From positions 1 through 64,000 of the forward strand of contig CAKOTZ010000006.1 of NCBI GenBank assembly GCA_934120395.1: 64,000 bases of DNA. Reading direction: 5' to 3'. Positions 53,507 to 63,277 of this stretch are shown here, piece by piece. The notes beneath the pieces were generated by a model that saw nothing but the letters and a program-made list of their open reading frames with translations, did no database searches and was not told the DNA's origin. This stretch comes from an uncultured Clostridia bacterium (GTDB lineage: Bacteria > Bacillota > Clostridia > TANB77 > CAG-508). The position numbers and the translations under genes were made by a program. Numbering within the stretch: position 1 is the stretch's first letter; the number at the start of each line of letters is the position of its first letter.

Positions 53507-56500
53507 ATGAAACGAAGTAAAGTGTTATTAGGACTAGTTATGACATTAGTAATGTTTGCTATTCCGGCATCTGCTTTTGCAACAACTTCTCATGAACTTG
53601 GAATTGTACAAAATAGAGAAGATGGATATGCTTACAGAATAGGAGTAGGTTCTGGAGGAGATGCAAGAAATTTAGATTTATGGAAAATTGTGGAATACTT
53701 AAATGGGGGAGTAACGTGGAATAACGCAATTTATTGTATTAAGGGTGGACCTGGTTTTGGAGGAACAATTACAGAACCAACGGATAAACGTACTTATGAT
53801 GTAACTTATGATATGAAAAAAGTAGGAGATATTCCTTCTAATTATAAGAGTACGTTACCAAGTGATACTGCAAATACAGTAACTCTTAATATAGGTGGTG
53901 TAGAAACAGAAGTATCTTATACAAATTATAATGCAGTTTTATGGATTTTAGATAATATGTATCTACCTAAACATCCAGATGAAACACAAAGACAAGAAAT
54001 GAGAGATTCTTTGTTAAAAGCAGCATTTAAAGCTCAATTAGAAGATGCAGATTTAGTACCTCCATTTGAAATTAGTCAAATAAATTTAACAGATTCAGAT
54101 ATTGAGGTAATACAACAACTTGCTATTTGGCATTTTACAAATCCAGATGATATATATAATGTAGGAAATACTTTGCCAGCAATTCAAATTAGCGAAAAAG
54201 ATAGTACAACTAATTATAACGCTTATAGTATGGAGTCTAAAAGACAAGAAGATGCACAAACTTTATATACATACTTAGTTAATAATGCTATGATAAATGC
54301 AAATAAATATGGTACAGGTGAAAATAGACATTTAACAGCACCAGTACAATTACTAAATACAAATTTATCATCAACATATATTGATGATGATGTGGTTGTT
54401 GGACCATTTAAAATAGAAAAAGAATCTGAATTAGCTTATACCTTAAGACCATCAGTATTAAATCAAAACAATGAAGCTATTACTAATTACACTTTATATA
54501 AAAAAGGAACTGAAGGAAAGCCTGTTAAAGCAGGTGAAACTGAAACAATAGAAAGCTTAGTTGGACAAGAGTTTTACATAGCAGTTCCAAAAACATCAAA
54601 TGTAACAGAAGTAACATTAAAATTAATGGTTGATTATTATGAATCAGAAGCAAACTTCTGGACTGTTAGTGGTACAAATAGTGAACAACCAGTTGTGATG
54701 GTAGAAAAGAAATTACAAACAGCAGAACAAAAAGTAGGATTAAACTATAATTTTGATTTAGCATTAAGAAAATTTATTACAGCAGTTAATAAAACAGCTG
54801 TAACTGATCGTGTACCACAGGTAAAAGTAAGTGAAAACGGAAAAATAACTTATGAACATAAAAAAACACCTCTTGTTGTAGAGTCTGGAGACCTTGTAAC
54901 ATATACAATTCGTATTTATAACGAAGGATTAGTTTCTGGATTTGCACAAGAAGTAAAAGATGATATTCCAGCTGGTTTAAAATTCTTACCAAATAATGAA
55001 ACAAATAAGAAATATGGATGGAAATTGACAGAAGATGGTAAGAGTATTGTAACTGATTATCTAAAGAAAGATGATAATAATACAAATTTATTAAAAGCAT
55101 TTGATTCAAAAAACATGACTGTACCAGATTATAAAGATGTAAATGTTGTGTTTGAAGTTACAGAACCAAATTCTTCAAAGAATACAATTATAAATACAGC
55201 AGAAATTAGTGATGATGCAGATGAACATGGAAAACCAATAGATGATATAGATTCAACTCCAAATAATAATAAAGATGGAGAAGATGATATAGACAAAGAA
55301 TATATCAAATTAAAAGAATTTGATTTAGCATTAAGAAAATTCATTACAGCAGTTAATGATAACAAAATAGAAGAAAGAGTACCACAAGTAAAAGTTGATG
55401 AAAATGGAAAAATTACATATACACATCCAAAAACACCAGTAGCTGTTGCAAATGGGGATATCGTAGTTTATACAATTAGAATATATAATGAAGGACAGAC
55501 AGATGGCTATGCAAAAGAAATTACAGATGATATACCTGAAGGAACAGAATTTATAATTGATAATGAAATAAACGTACAATATCGTTGGAAATTATCAGCA
55601 GATACAAAATCTGTTACAACAGATTACTTATCAATGGAAAGAGACGAAGATAACTTATTAAAAGCTTTCAATAAAGACAAAATGACCACACCAGAATATA
55701 AAGATGTAAAGATTGCTTTAAAAGTTACAGAATCAAATGCATCAAAGAATACAATTATAAATACAGCAGAAATTAGTGATGATGCAGATAAAAATGGAAA
55801 ACCAGTAGAGGATATAGATTCGACTCCAGGAAATAATAAAGATGGAGAAGATGATATAGACAAAGAATATATCAAATTAAAAGAATTTGATTTAGCATTA
55901 AGAAAATTTATTACATCAGTTAATGACAAGGAAGTAACAACAAGAATACCACAAGTAAAAGTGGACGAGAATGGAAAAATTACTTATGAACACACAAAAG
56001 AGCCAGTTTTAGTTGCAAATTCAGATATTGTAACATATACAATTAGAATATATAATGAAGGTACAATTAACGGATATGCAGAAAGTGTAAGAGATGATGT
56101 ACCAGATGGATTAGAGTTCTTGCCAGATAATGAAACAAATAAGAAATATGGATGGAAATTATCAGAAGATGGAAAATCAATTACAACAGATTATCTATCA
56201 AAAGATAACAGCAAAGATAATTTACTTAAAGCATTTGACAATGTTGCTATGAAAACACCAGATTACAAAGATGTAAAAGTTGCATTCAAAGTAACAGATA
56301 AAATATTGCCAAAAGATAGAGTTTTGATAAATACAGCAGAAATTAATGATGATACAGACGAAAATGGAAAACCAGTAGATGATATAGATTCAACACCAGG
56401 AAACAATAAAGATGGTGAAGATGACATTGATAAGGAATATGTAAAAGTACAATATTTTGATTTGGCATTAAGAAAATTCATTACAGCAGTTAATGATACT

Positions 56501-57634
56501 GAAGTAACAACAAGAATACCACAAGTAAGTGTAGATGAGAATGGAAAAGTTACTTATACACATACAAAAGAACCAGTATTAGTTGCAAATTCAAATATTG
56601 TAACATATACAATTAGAGTATTTAATGAAGGTACAATGGACGGCTATGCAGAAAGCGTAAGAGACGATGTACCAGATGGATTAGAGTTCTTAGCAGATAA
56701 TGAAATTAACAAACAATATGGATGGAAATTATCAGAAGATGGAAAAACAATTACAACAGATTATCTATCAAAAGATAAGGCTGAGGATAATATAATCAAA
56801 GCATTTGATAGAGAAAAAATGGATACACCAGCATACAAAGATGTAAAGGTTGCATTTAAAGTAACAGAGGAAATGTTACCAGGAGACAGAATTTTAATAA
56901 ATACAGCAGAAATCAATAAAGATAGAAATGAAACAGATACACCAGATATAGATTCAACACCAGGAAACAATAAAGATGGTGAAGATGATATTGATAAAGA
57001 GTATGTAAAAGTACAATATTTTGATTTATCTTTATTAAAATGGGTTAACAAAGTAATTGTTACTGAAGATGGTGAAACAACTGAAAGAGATACAGGACAT
57101 ACTGGTTTAGAAAATCCAGAACCAATTGTAAAAGTTGAATTAGATAGAAAGAAATTAAAAAACACAACAGTTAAATTTGAATATACAATTAAAATTACAA
57201 ATGAAGGTGAAATCGCTGGATATGCTAAGGAAATTAGCGATTATATTCCAGATGGTTTAGAGTTTATCCAAGCTGACAATCCAAACTGGACAGAAGCAGA
57301 TGGAAAGGTAACAACTAGAGGATTAGAGGGAACTTTATTACAACCAGGTGAAAGTGCAGATGTTAAAATTATATTAACATGGATTAATAATTCAGAAAAC
57401 ATGGGAGTTAAGACAAACGTTGCCGAAATTAGCGAAGATTATAATGAATTTGGAGCAAAGGATATAGATTCAACACCAAACAATAAGGTTGAAGGCGAAG
57501 ATGATATTGACGATGCACCAGTAATGCTTTCAATTAAAACTGGTGGAGCAACAGTAGTTTACTTTGGATTAATTGGAATTGTATTAGCAACAATTGCAGG
57601 TGGAATTATATTGATTAAACGTTATGTATTGTAA
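53507..57634 (+). CDS. Surface adhesin with thioester domain and DUF11-like repeats
   Basis: ATG 53507 (GGAAGG upstream) is preferred to the TTG at 53486. The 1375 residues start with a signal peptide ending SAFA, then a TQXA-type thioester domain where C77 (AIYCIKGG) and Q204 (QQLAIW) would form the Cys-Gln thioester. Five DUF11-like Ig domains of about 189 residues follow, each starting FDLALRKF (FDLSLLKW in the last) and with IDSTPNNNKDGEDDID-like linkers. The end MLSIKTGGATVVYFG, membrane helix and KRYVL looks like a sorting signal without the usual LPxTG proline. It is a stalked adhesin able to bind host or matrix covalently, by analogy. Confidence 0.88.
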   Translation: MKRSKVLLGLVMTLVMFAIPASAFATTSHELGIVQNREDGYAYRIGVGSGGDARNLDLWKIVEYLNGGVTWNNAIYCIKGGPGFGGTITEPTDKRTYDVTYDMKKVGDIPSNYKSTLPSDTANTVTLNIGGVETEVSYTNYNAVLWILDNMYLPKHPDETQRQEMRDSLLKAAFKAQLEDADLVPPFEISQINLTDSDIEVIQQLAIWHFTNPDDIYNVGNTLPAIQISEKDSTTNYNAYSMESKRQEDAQTLYTYLVNNAMINANKYGTGENRHLTAPVQLLNTNLSSTYIDDDVVVGPFKIEKESELAYTLRPSVLNQNNEAITNYTLYKKGTEGKPVKAGETETIESLVGQEFYIAVPKTSNVTEVTLKLMVDYYESEANFWTVSGTNSEQPVVMVEKKLQTAEQKVGLNYNFDLALRKFITAVNKTAVTDRVPQVKVSENGKITYEHKKTPLVVESGDLVTYTIRIYNEGLVSGFAQEVKDDIPAGLKFLPNNETNKKYGWKLTEDGKSIVTDYLKKDDNNTNLLKAFDSKNMTVPDYKDVNVVFEVTEPNSSKNTIINTAEISDDADEHGKPIDDIDSTPNNNKDGEDDIDKEYIKLKEFDLALRKFITAVNDNKIEERVPQVKVDENGKITYTHPKTPVAVANGDIVVYTIRIYNEGQTDGYAKEITDDIPEGTEFIIDNEINVQYRWKLSADTKSVTTDYLSMERDEDNLLKAFNKDKMTTPEYKDVKIALKVTESNASKNTIINTAEISDDADKNGKPVEDIDSTPGNNKDGEDDIDKEYIKLKEFDLALRKFITSVNDKEVTTRIPQVKVDENGKITYEHTKEPVLVANSDIVTYTIRIYNEGTINGYAESVRDDVPDGLEFLPDNETNKKYGWKLSEDGKSITTDYLSKDNSKDNLLKAFDNVAMKTPDYKDVKVAFKVTDKILPKDRVLINTAEINDDTDENGKPVDDIDSTPGNNKDGEDDIDKEYVKVQYFDLALRKFITAVNDTEVTTRIPQVSVDENGKVTYTHTKEPVLVANSNIVTYTIRVFNEGTMDGYAESVRDDVPDGLEFLADNEINKQYGWKLSEDGKTITTDYLSKDKAEDNIIKAFDREKMDTPAYKDVKVAFKVTEEMLPGDRILINTAEINKDRNETDTPDIDSTPGNNKDGEDDIDKEYVKVQYFDLSLLKWVNKVIVTEDGETTERDTGHTGLENPEPIVKVELDRKKLKNTTVKFEYTIKITNEGEIAGYAKEISDYIPDGLEFIQADNPNWTEADGKVTTRGLEGTLLQPGESADVKIILTWINNSENMGVKTNVAEISEDYNEFGAKDIDSTPNNKVEGEDDIDDAPVMLSIKTGGATVVYFGLIGIVLATIAGGIILIKRYVL
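54752..57019 (+). repeat. Tandem coding repeats of about 567 bp
   Basis: Units start at 54752, 55319, 55886 and 56456, with a fifth diverged one at 57020. Spacings are 567, 567, 570 and 564 bases. Neighbouring units share long near-identical stretches, so unit number may change by recombination. Confidence 0.88.
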
Positions 57635-57644
57635 TAAATAAATG

Positions 57645-57688
57645 AAAAAATGAATTCAAGCTAATTAAAGCTTTGAGTTCATTTTTTC
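57645..57688 (+). terminator. Terminator after the adhesin gene
   Basis: AAAAAATGAATTCAAGCT pairs with AGCTTTGAGTTCATTTTTT (one mismatch), followed by Ts. Confidence 0.85.
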
Positions 57689-57717
57689 TTTACAATAAAA
57701 AACAGTTATGATATAAT
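57689..57717 (+). promoter_or_regulatory. Promoter of the Ig-like protein gene
   Basis: TTTACA, 17 bases, TATAAT, immediately after the terminator. Confidence 0.7.
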
Positions 57718-57745
57718 TTCAAAATAGTAACGAGAGGTGGAATGA

Positions 57746-58687
57746 ATGAATCAAATTCTATATGTGGAAAAAAAGAAAAAGAATAAAAAACAAACAACAT
57801 TAGAAATCGATAAAATATTAATGTTTTTTGCAATAGCAATACTTGTTTTTGGTGTGGTTTTGGTTGGAGAGGGTACTTATGCAACAATAAAAAAATCAGA
57901 GTATACAAGCCAAGTAGCAAATGCAGCACCTGTTGCTAGTATTGAAAGAGAAGGACAATATCTTGTTATTAAAGCAACACATATTAAGCCAATTGAAGCT
58001 ATCACATATAATTGGAATGGAGAAAAAGATACAGAAGTAATTATAAATGGGGAAAATCGTACAAGCATTACAGAAAAAATAGATTTACCTGCTGGAAACA
58101 ATACATTTAATATTGAAGTTACAGATGTAACAGGAAAATCAACAACATACAATAAAGAATTTTCAATTGAAACAGGGAGAGATATTGCAAAACCCAAAAT
58201 AGACATGAATATTGTTGGAAATTACATTAAGTTAACAATTACAGATGAAACTGAATTATCTTATGTAACATATAGATGGAATGATGATAATGAAACAGAG
58301 GTAAAACCAACAGGAGCTGATAATAAAACAATAGAAGTTAATGTTGATATATTAAAAGGAAAAAATACATTTACCGTAATTGCTGTAGATTCAAGCAATA
58401 ATACAACGAAAAGAGAAGAAACATTTGAGGGAAGAACAAAACCAACAATAGAGGTATATGCCGATGGAGATAGCTTCTTAATAATTGCAAAACATGATAC
58501 GGCTATAGATCATATAGAGTATAATCTAAATGGACAGGACTATACTGTAAACAATACACCAGGACCTGAAATGCAACATCGTCAAAAAATGGCTGATGGA
58601 TACAATAAAATTGTTATAAAAGCTTACAGCACGGAGGATACAGTTGAAACTTATGAAGGAGAATATACATACACATCAGGACAATAA
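57746..58687 (+). CDS. Membrane-anchored protein with Ig-like repeats
   Basis: This 313-residue protein has a basic N-terminal tail, one membrane helix (about 26-45), and three Ig-like beta domains (about 65-145, 150-230, 235-310) with a repeated pattern: ITYNWNGEKDTEV, VTYRWNDDNETEV and IEYNLNGQDYTV. No enzyme motif is seen. It sits between the adhesin and a GGDEF gene and probably forms an extracellular stalk or sensor; the function is unknown. Confidence 0.65.
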   Translation: MNQILYVEKKKKNKKQTTLEIDKILMFFAIAILVFGVVLVGEGTYATIKKSEYTSQVANAAPVASIEREGQYLVIKATHIKPIEAITYNWNGEKDTEVIINGENRTSITEKIDLPAGNNTFNIEVTDVTGKSTTYNKEFSIETGRDIAKPKIDMNIVGNYIKLTITDETELSYVTYRWNDDNETEVKPTGADNKTIEVNVDILKGKNTFTVIAVDSSNNTTKREETFEGRTKPTIEVYADGDSFLIIAKHDTAIDHIEYNLNGQDYTVNNTPGPEMQHRQKMADGYNKIVIKAYSTEDTVETYEGEYTYTSGQ

Positions 58688-58705
58688 GTTGGTTAGGAGA
58701 TAAAT

Positions 58706-59632
58706 ATGATACAAGAAATTTTTATAATTGATAATCAAACAGAAATGATAAAGCAAATACAAAAAATTTTCAAAGCTGAAAGAGATTTTAAATTTAAAAG
58801 TGTAAAAACTGAAGAAATCGAAATTGCATTAAAAAATATTCCTGCATTAATCATTATCAATGAAGACAATATAGATAGGGATGTTGTAGATGTTTGTAAA
58901 CAAATTAGAGCAGATGATGATAATAGTATTACTCCAATTATTGTATGTTCTTCAAAACGAGAATTAGAACACTCTTTAAGCGTTCTAAAAAATGCGGTAG
59001 AATATTATTTAATTCAACCAATAGATAACGAATATTTGTATTATACAATAAAAAATATAGTACGATTTATGTATATAAATCGTAGAGTAAGCCCTTTAAC
59101 AGGTTTACCTGGGAATGTACAGATACATGCCGAATTAAAGAAACGTTTATTGAATAAAGAGAATTTTGCTGTATTATATTTTGATTTAGATAATTTTAAA
59201 GCATATAACGATATATATGGTTTTATCAAGGGAGACGAAATTATCAAATTTACTGCTAGAACTATTTTAGAGTATATTCATACAGCTGATTCGGGAAGCA
59301 GTTTTGTTGGACATATTGGTGGAGATGATTTTGTAGCAATTGTAGATTCGAGCAATGATTACGAAAAAATATGTCAAAATATAATAGTGAATTTTGATTC
59401 TAAAGTATTACAATACTTTAATGAAGAAGATAGAAAAAGAGGCTATGTAGAGGTTGCCAATAGACGTAATATTATTGAACAATTTCCACTAACATCTATT
59501 TCAATTGGAGTTGTAGATACTTGTAACCGCAAATTCCACAACATACTAGAAATTGGAGAAGTTGGAGCACAAGTAAAGCATTTGGCAAAAATAACTCCGG
59601 GAAGTACATATATTATAGATAAAAGAAAGTAG
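58706..59632 (+). CDS. Degenerate receiver plus GGDEF-domain protein
   Basis: This 308-residue protein has an N-terminal receiver-like fold (about 1-125) in which the phospho-acceptor Asp at the end of strand 3 is replaced (LIIINEDN), and a GGDEF domain (about 135-305) with FDLDNFKAYND and HIGGDDFVAIVD. GGDDF is an accepted active-site variant, so cyclic-di-GMP synthesis is plausible, but no RxxD inhibitory site is obvious. The first domain likely signals without phosphorylation. It starts 18 bases after the Ig-like gene. Confidence 0.85.
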   Translation: MIQEIFIIDNQTEMIKQIQKIFKAERDFKFKSVKTEEIEIALKNIPALIIINEDNIDRDVVDVCKQIRADDDNSITPIIVCSSKRELEHSLSVLKNAVEYYLIQPIDNEYLYYTIKNIVRFMYINRRVSPLTGLPGNVQIHAELKKRLLNKENFAVLYFDLDNFKAYNDIYGFIKGDEIIKFTARTILEYIHTADSGSSFVGHIGGDDFVAIVDSSNDYEKICQNIIVNFDSKVLQYFNEEDRKRGYVEVANRRNIIEQFPLTSISIGVVDTCNRKFHNILEIGEVGAQVKHLAKITPGSTYIIDKRK

Positions 59633-59647
59633 AGAAAAATATATATG

Positions 59648-59694
59648 AAAAGTGATAAAAAAGATGTATGAAAACTTTTTTATCACTTTTTTTA
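59648..59694 (+). terminator. Terminator after the GGDEF gene
   Basis: A 16-bp perfect stem (AAAAGTGATAAAAAAG and its complement) is followed by a T-run. Confidence 0.88.
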
Positions 59695-59791
59695 TTTTAT
59701 GAAACTTTTGGTAAAGAAAAGTTATCTAATATATTAAGAAATTTCTAACTAAATTTATGTAAGAAGAAAGAGAGGGGATGAATAAAAGCCA

Positions 59792-60337
59792 ATGAAAAAG
59801 CTAATATGTAGAACCAATAAAAGTATAGATGATGAATTTGTTGAATTAGTAATGGAAGCTAAAGAAAGCATGTACAAGATTGCCAGGTGCAGATTAAATA
59901 ATTATGAAGATGTTTTAGATGTTACTCAAAATACAATATTATCTGCGTATAAAAATGTTACACAACTAAGGAATAAAAAACATTTTAAAACATGGATAAT
60001 TAAAATTTTGATAAATGAATGCAATTTATTTTATAAAAAGCAATATAAAAATGAGAGAGTAATGGAAAATGTAAAGCTGTCAGAGCAAAAGCTTGATAAA
60101 GAATTGGAACCGTTCACTAATGTTGTAAATTCATCTATAGACTTTAAGTTACTAATGAAAGTACTAAATGATACAGAACAACTTGTTATAAGTTTATTTT
60201 ATAGTAATGAGTTTAGCTGTAAAGAGATAGCTAAGATATTAGATATGAATGAAAATACGGTTAAAACTAATTTAAGGAGAGCAAAAGATAAAATTAAATT
60301 ATATTACGATAAAAGGGGTGAATATAGTGAAAAATGA
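59792..60337 (+). CDS. ECF-type RNA polymerase sigma factor
   Basis: This 181-residue sigma-70-family protein has region 2 (about 15-85, MYKIARCRLNNYEDVLDVTQNTILSAYKN with HFKTWIIKILINEC) and a region 4 helix-turn-helix (about 125-175, SCKEIAKILDMNENTVKTNLRRAKDKI). It lacks other domains. It overlaps the downstream anti-sigma gene by 11 bases, the usual arrangement for a sigma and its inhibitor. Confidence 0.92.
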   Translation: MKKLICRTNKSIDDEFVELVMEAKESMYKIARCRLNNYEDVLDVTQNTILSAYKNVTQLRNKKHFKTWIIKILINECNLFYKKQYKNERVMENVKLSEQKLDKELEPFTNVVNSSIDFKLLMKVLNDTEQLVISLFYSNEFSCKEIAKILDMNENTVKTNLRRAKDKIKLYYDKRGEYSEK

Positions 60338-61676
60338 AAGTTATGATAAACTTGATAATATATTGTTTAATGAATTTGAAAGAAACTTGAAAATGCCAAA
60401 AGATTATGAAGAAAAAGTAAAAAGTATGCTTGATAAAACAACAGGTTATAATTCCAAAAAAAGAGCAACGGAAATGTTAAAGCATAGTTTTTTAAGAAAA
60501 GTGGCAAGTGTTGTTGTTATATTGGGAGTAGCTGGTGGTGCTGTTTATGCAGGATGTAATTTTGAAAATATAAAAAAATTTATATTTGATGGTGGAATTG
60601 GTACAGCTGTTGAAAATGGGTATGTAGCTAATATAGAACAAAATATTCAAGAGAAACAAATGCAAGTTATAGAAAATAACGAAATTATAGTTGATAACAT
60701 AGAGGTAGGACCAAATATTGATAGTTTTGTTATGGATGATAGTAATTTGTGCATAAATTTTAGTTTTAATTTTGAAAATGAAATTAAAAAATATTTGAAT
60801 TTGAAGGATTTGCATTTGTTTGAATTAGAGAATTTGGTGATAACAGATGGAGAAAGCAAAATATTGTTTGAAAATTTAAACAAAGAAGACTTTGAGTCAT
60901 ATTGCCAAAAATGTAATTTGCAATATGAAAAAGGAGAATTTAATGAAAATTATATTAATAGTGGAGTGAATATTGTAAGTTATGATAAAACAGATAATAC
61001 CATAAAGATAATGTACAATGTTTATGGTAGTAAATATCCAAAGGTTAAAAAAATAAAAATAGAGTTTAATGGGATAAGATTAGCAGAACATATAATGGAT
61101 AATGAGATAGAAGATTCTATAGTTCTGAAAGGCGAATGGAGCATAGAACTAAGCGTTCCTGAGCAAATGTATAATAGGACAAGTGAAAGTTATAAGGTTG
61201 TTAATACTAATAATGAAAATTTTGAAGTATATAGTGCTAAAGTAAGCGATACAGGTTTTGAATTTGGAACAATTATAAAAAACTGTAAAGACACAATGAA
61301 TGATGCAGATTACATAAACAAAATAAATGACTTACACCAAGTATTAAGTAATCCTAATATTACAGAAGAGGAAAATTTAAGAATTTCAAAAGAAATTAAA
61401 AAAATATCAGATGACAAATTAAAAGTAATATTAACAGAAGAAATAGATGAAAATAATAAGCATGTTAAATCAACTTATGTTACAAATTCAAATGGAAAAA
61501 GATTTGAATTGGATTTAACAGTTGGAAGAAAGCAAACTGCTAATCGTATAGATGATGATACATTTGATTATTACAATACATTTGAAATGACAAAGAAGGA
61601 TTCAACAGATAAAATTGAGGTAATATTGGATTATAGAGGAGAAAAGGTTAATATTGAACTTGAAAAAGTGAAGTAA
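60327..61676 (+). CDS. Membrane anti-sigma factor (DUF4179-like)
   Basis: GTG 60327 with AGGGG 8 bases upstream is preferred over GTG 60318. The 449 residues have a short cytoplasmic part (1-50, NILFNEFERNLKMPKDYEEKVKSML), one membrane helix (about 55-73, VASVVVILGVAGGAVYAGC), and a long extracellular beta-rich region. This is the plan of DUF4179-type anti-sigma proteins paired with ECF factors. It presumably holds the sigma factor at the membrane until an envelope signal arrives. Confidence 0.78.
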   Translation: MKNESYDKLDNILFNEFERNLKMPKDYEEKVKSMLDKTTGYNSKKRATEMLKHSFLRKVASVVVILGVAGGAVYAGCNFENIKKFIFDGGIGTAVENGYVANIEQNIQEKQMQVIENNEIIVDNIEVGPNIDSFVMDDSNLCINFSFNFENEIKKYLNLKDLHLFELENLVITDGESKILFENLNKEDFESYCQKCNLQYEKGEFNENYINSGVNIVSYDKTDNTIKIMYNVYGSKYPKVKKIKIEFNGIRLAEHIMDNEIEDSIVLKGEWSIELSVPEQMYNRTSESYKVVNTNNENFEVYSAKVSDTGFEFGTIIKNCKDTMNDADYINKINDLHQVLSNPNITEEENLRISKEIKKISDDKLKVILTEEIDENNKHVKSTYVTNSNGKRFELDLTVGRKQTANRIDDDTFDYYNTFEMTKKDSTDKIEVILDYRGEKVNIELEKVK

Positions 61677-61776
61677 GAGTGTATAAATTAAACTTTTTAA
61701 ACTTTTCAGAAAAAATGATAAATAATATGTTAACATTAATATGTTATTTCTTTTGAATCATTATTAATAGTATCTA

Positions 61777-61802
61777 AATCTATTTATAAATATAAATAGA
61801 TT
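61777..61802 (+). promoter_or_regulatory. Perfect 12-bp inverted repeat
   Basis: AATCTATTTATA and TATAAATAGATT flank two bases, about 52 bases before the next gene. It is a candidate operator or overlapping promoter element in its 177-base upstream region. Confidence 0.5.
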
Positions 61803-61853
61803 ATAGATATAAAAAGAAAAAGTACTGAGGATTGTTGACAGGAGGAAAAGACA

Positions 61854-62294
61854 ATGAAACGGTTATTTAGCATAGTGGTAACTTGTTTGATATTGGTAGG
61901 AATGACTTCGATAGTGTTTGCTGCCGATAAAAATAATTGGGATTATGGTGTTCATGCAGTTGGGGATATGAATTTAACTGATTGCACGTATACACCAGTT
62001 AAGACCATGTTGAATTCTGGAAATGTAACAGTTTCAGGTAATTTTCATACCACAGATGGTGGTTCGAAAGGGGCATTGACTGTTAAGGTGTATAACGCTA
62101 CAACAGGAGCATTAATTACTGAAAGTTGTACCGAAGAAGGCGTAACAGGAGTAACATCTAGTTTTAGTGTGCCAACATTTTATGTGGGGCAAGGCCAAAA
62201 AATAAGACTTTGGTTTGATATTAGTAGTGCTTCTAGTGTTTCATCAGGACCATATCGTCGTGCATATATAGATTATCAATATGTTATGAATTGA
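61854..62294 (+). CDS. Secreted beta-rich small protein
   Basis: I do not recognise this family. The 146 residues start with a clear signal peptide (MKRLFSIVVTCLILVGMTSIVFA) and then a compact beta-sandwich-like domain with two cysteines (DCTYTPVK and ESCTEEGV) that might form a disulphide. AGGAGG precedes the ATG. The third codon is the rare CGG, here followed by T and read normally. A bidirectional terminator follows. As a neighbour of the sigma/anti-sigma pair it could belong to that regulon. Confidence 0.65.
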   Translation: MKRLFSIVVTCLILVGMTSIVFAADKNNWDYGVHAVGDMNLTDCTYTPVKTMLNSGNVTVSGNFHTTDGGSKGALTVKVYNATTGALITESCTEEGVTGVTSSFSVPTFYVGQGQKIRLWFDISSASSVSSGPYRRAYIDYQYVMN

Positions 62295-62332
62295 TATGGT
62301 AAATTAATTATATACTGTACTTTTTCTTTTTT

Positions 62333-62359
62333 CTCCATCACAATTGATGGAGATTTTTC
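62333..62359. terminator. Terminator shared by convergent genes
   Basis: The stem CTCCATCA / TGATGGAG has a T-run on the plus side. On the minus strand it covers the stop of the Spo0A-like gene. Confidence 0.75.
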
Positions 62360-63057
62360 TTATATATATTAAATAGTATGGCATAGATTATGTCTTTAGG
62401 TTTTAATTTAACATTATTGTAGATTTTAAAGTAACTAGAAAAAGTTAATATGTCACATTCATAAAACATTTCATCAATGGAATTAGAAATAGAAGATTTT
62501 ATTGAACTAATTGTTCTTTTATATTTTGCTGATAACACAGGATACACATATGTATTAAAGTTAATGTAATCGTATATATTGTTTTTATAAAGAAATTGAA
62601 TTATATCAATTATATAGGTAGTGCCAATGCGATTTAAATCAAATTTTAAATGTATTAATTCGTTTTGAATAATAATATATAAGTCATTTCTACTAAGAGA
62701 CCAGTTAAATAAAATATTACGAAGACCAAAGCTAAAGTCTTTGGGAGATATACAGTCAAATATAGAATTACTATTATTTTTTTCGGTATTTAAATAGTGA
62801 TTGGATGTTATTAAAACAATATTTTGATTCATAGTTAAATTTTTCTCTATTTCCCTAATTAGTGATAATTCTTGAAATTTTTTAAAATGTGAATCTATAA
62901 TTATCAAATCAGTTTGTAATTCAATTAAATCAGAAATAATGTTTTGTGAAATAAAGATAACCTTATTTAATCTGGCATCAGTGCAAAATGGAAAAATACT
63001 ATTTGCTATTGCAATAATATTTTGAGAATCATAGCCTACTATAGAAATATTAATCAT
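62338..63057 (-). CDS. Spo0A-like regulator, degenerate
   Basis: This is a 239-residue minus-strand protein. The N-terminal part (about 1-110) has a receiver-like fold with DLIIIDSH, where the Asp is in the phospho-acceptor place. The C-terminal part (about 130-235) follows the Spo0A output-domain pattern: a long helix, a G-T-YIIDIIQFLYKN segment, YPVLSAKYKRTISSIKSSISNSID and the closing KPKDIIYAILFNI. It is too diverged to be the master Spo0A itself and may be a paralogue with its own targets. AAGGAG lies upstream of the start. Confidence 0.6.
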   Translation of the reverse strand: MINISIVGYDSQNIIAIANSIFPFCTDARLNKVIFISQNIISDLIELQTDLIIIDSHFKKFQELSLIREIEKNLTMNQNIVLITSNHYLNTEKNNSNSIFDCISPKDFSFGLRNILFNWSLSRNDLYIIIQNELIHLKFDLNRIGTTYIIDIIQFLYKNNIYDYINFNTYVYPVLSAKYKRTISSIKSSISNSIDEMFYECDILTFSSYFKIYNNVKLKPKDIIYAILFNIYKKNLHQL

Positions 63058-63277
63058 AAATATAATCTCCTTACTATAACATAATTATTTAATATTTTTA
63101 ATGACAAAAACATTAAATAAATACAAGTTTGTATTCTATATTAAATAGACAGTTAGAAAATAAAACTTAGTCTCATGATATAAAAAATATTAACAAAAAT
63201 GTAATTAAATAAATCTAACTATATGCAATTTAAATATAAAAAATTATATAAAATATTGAAAGGATTAGATTATAGTA

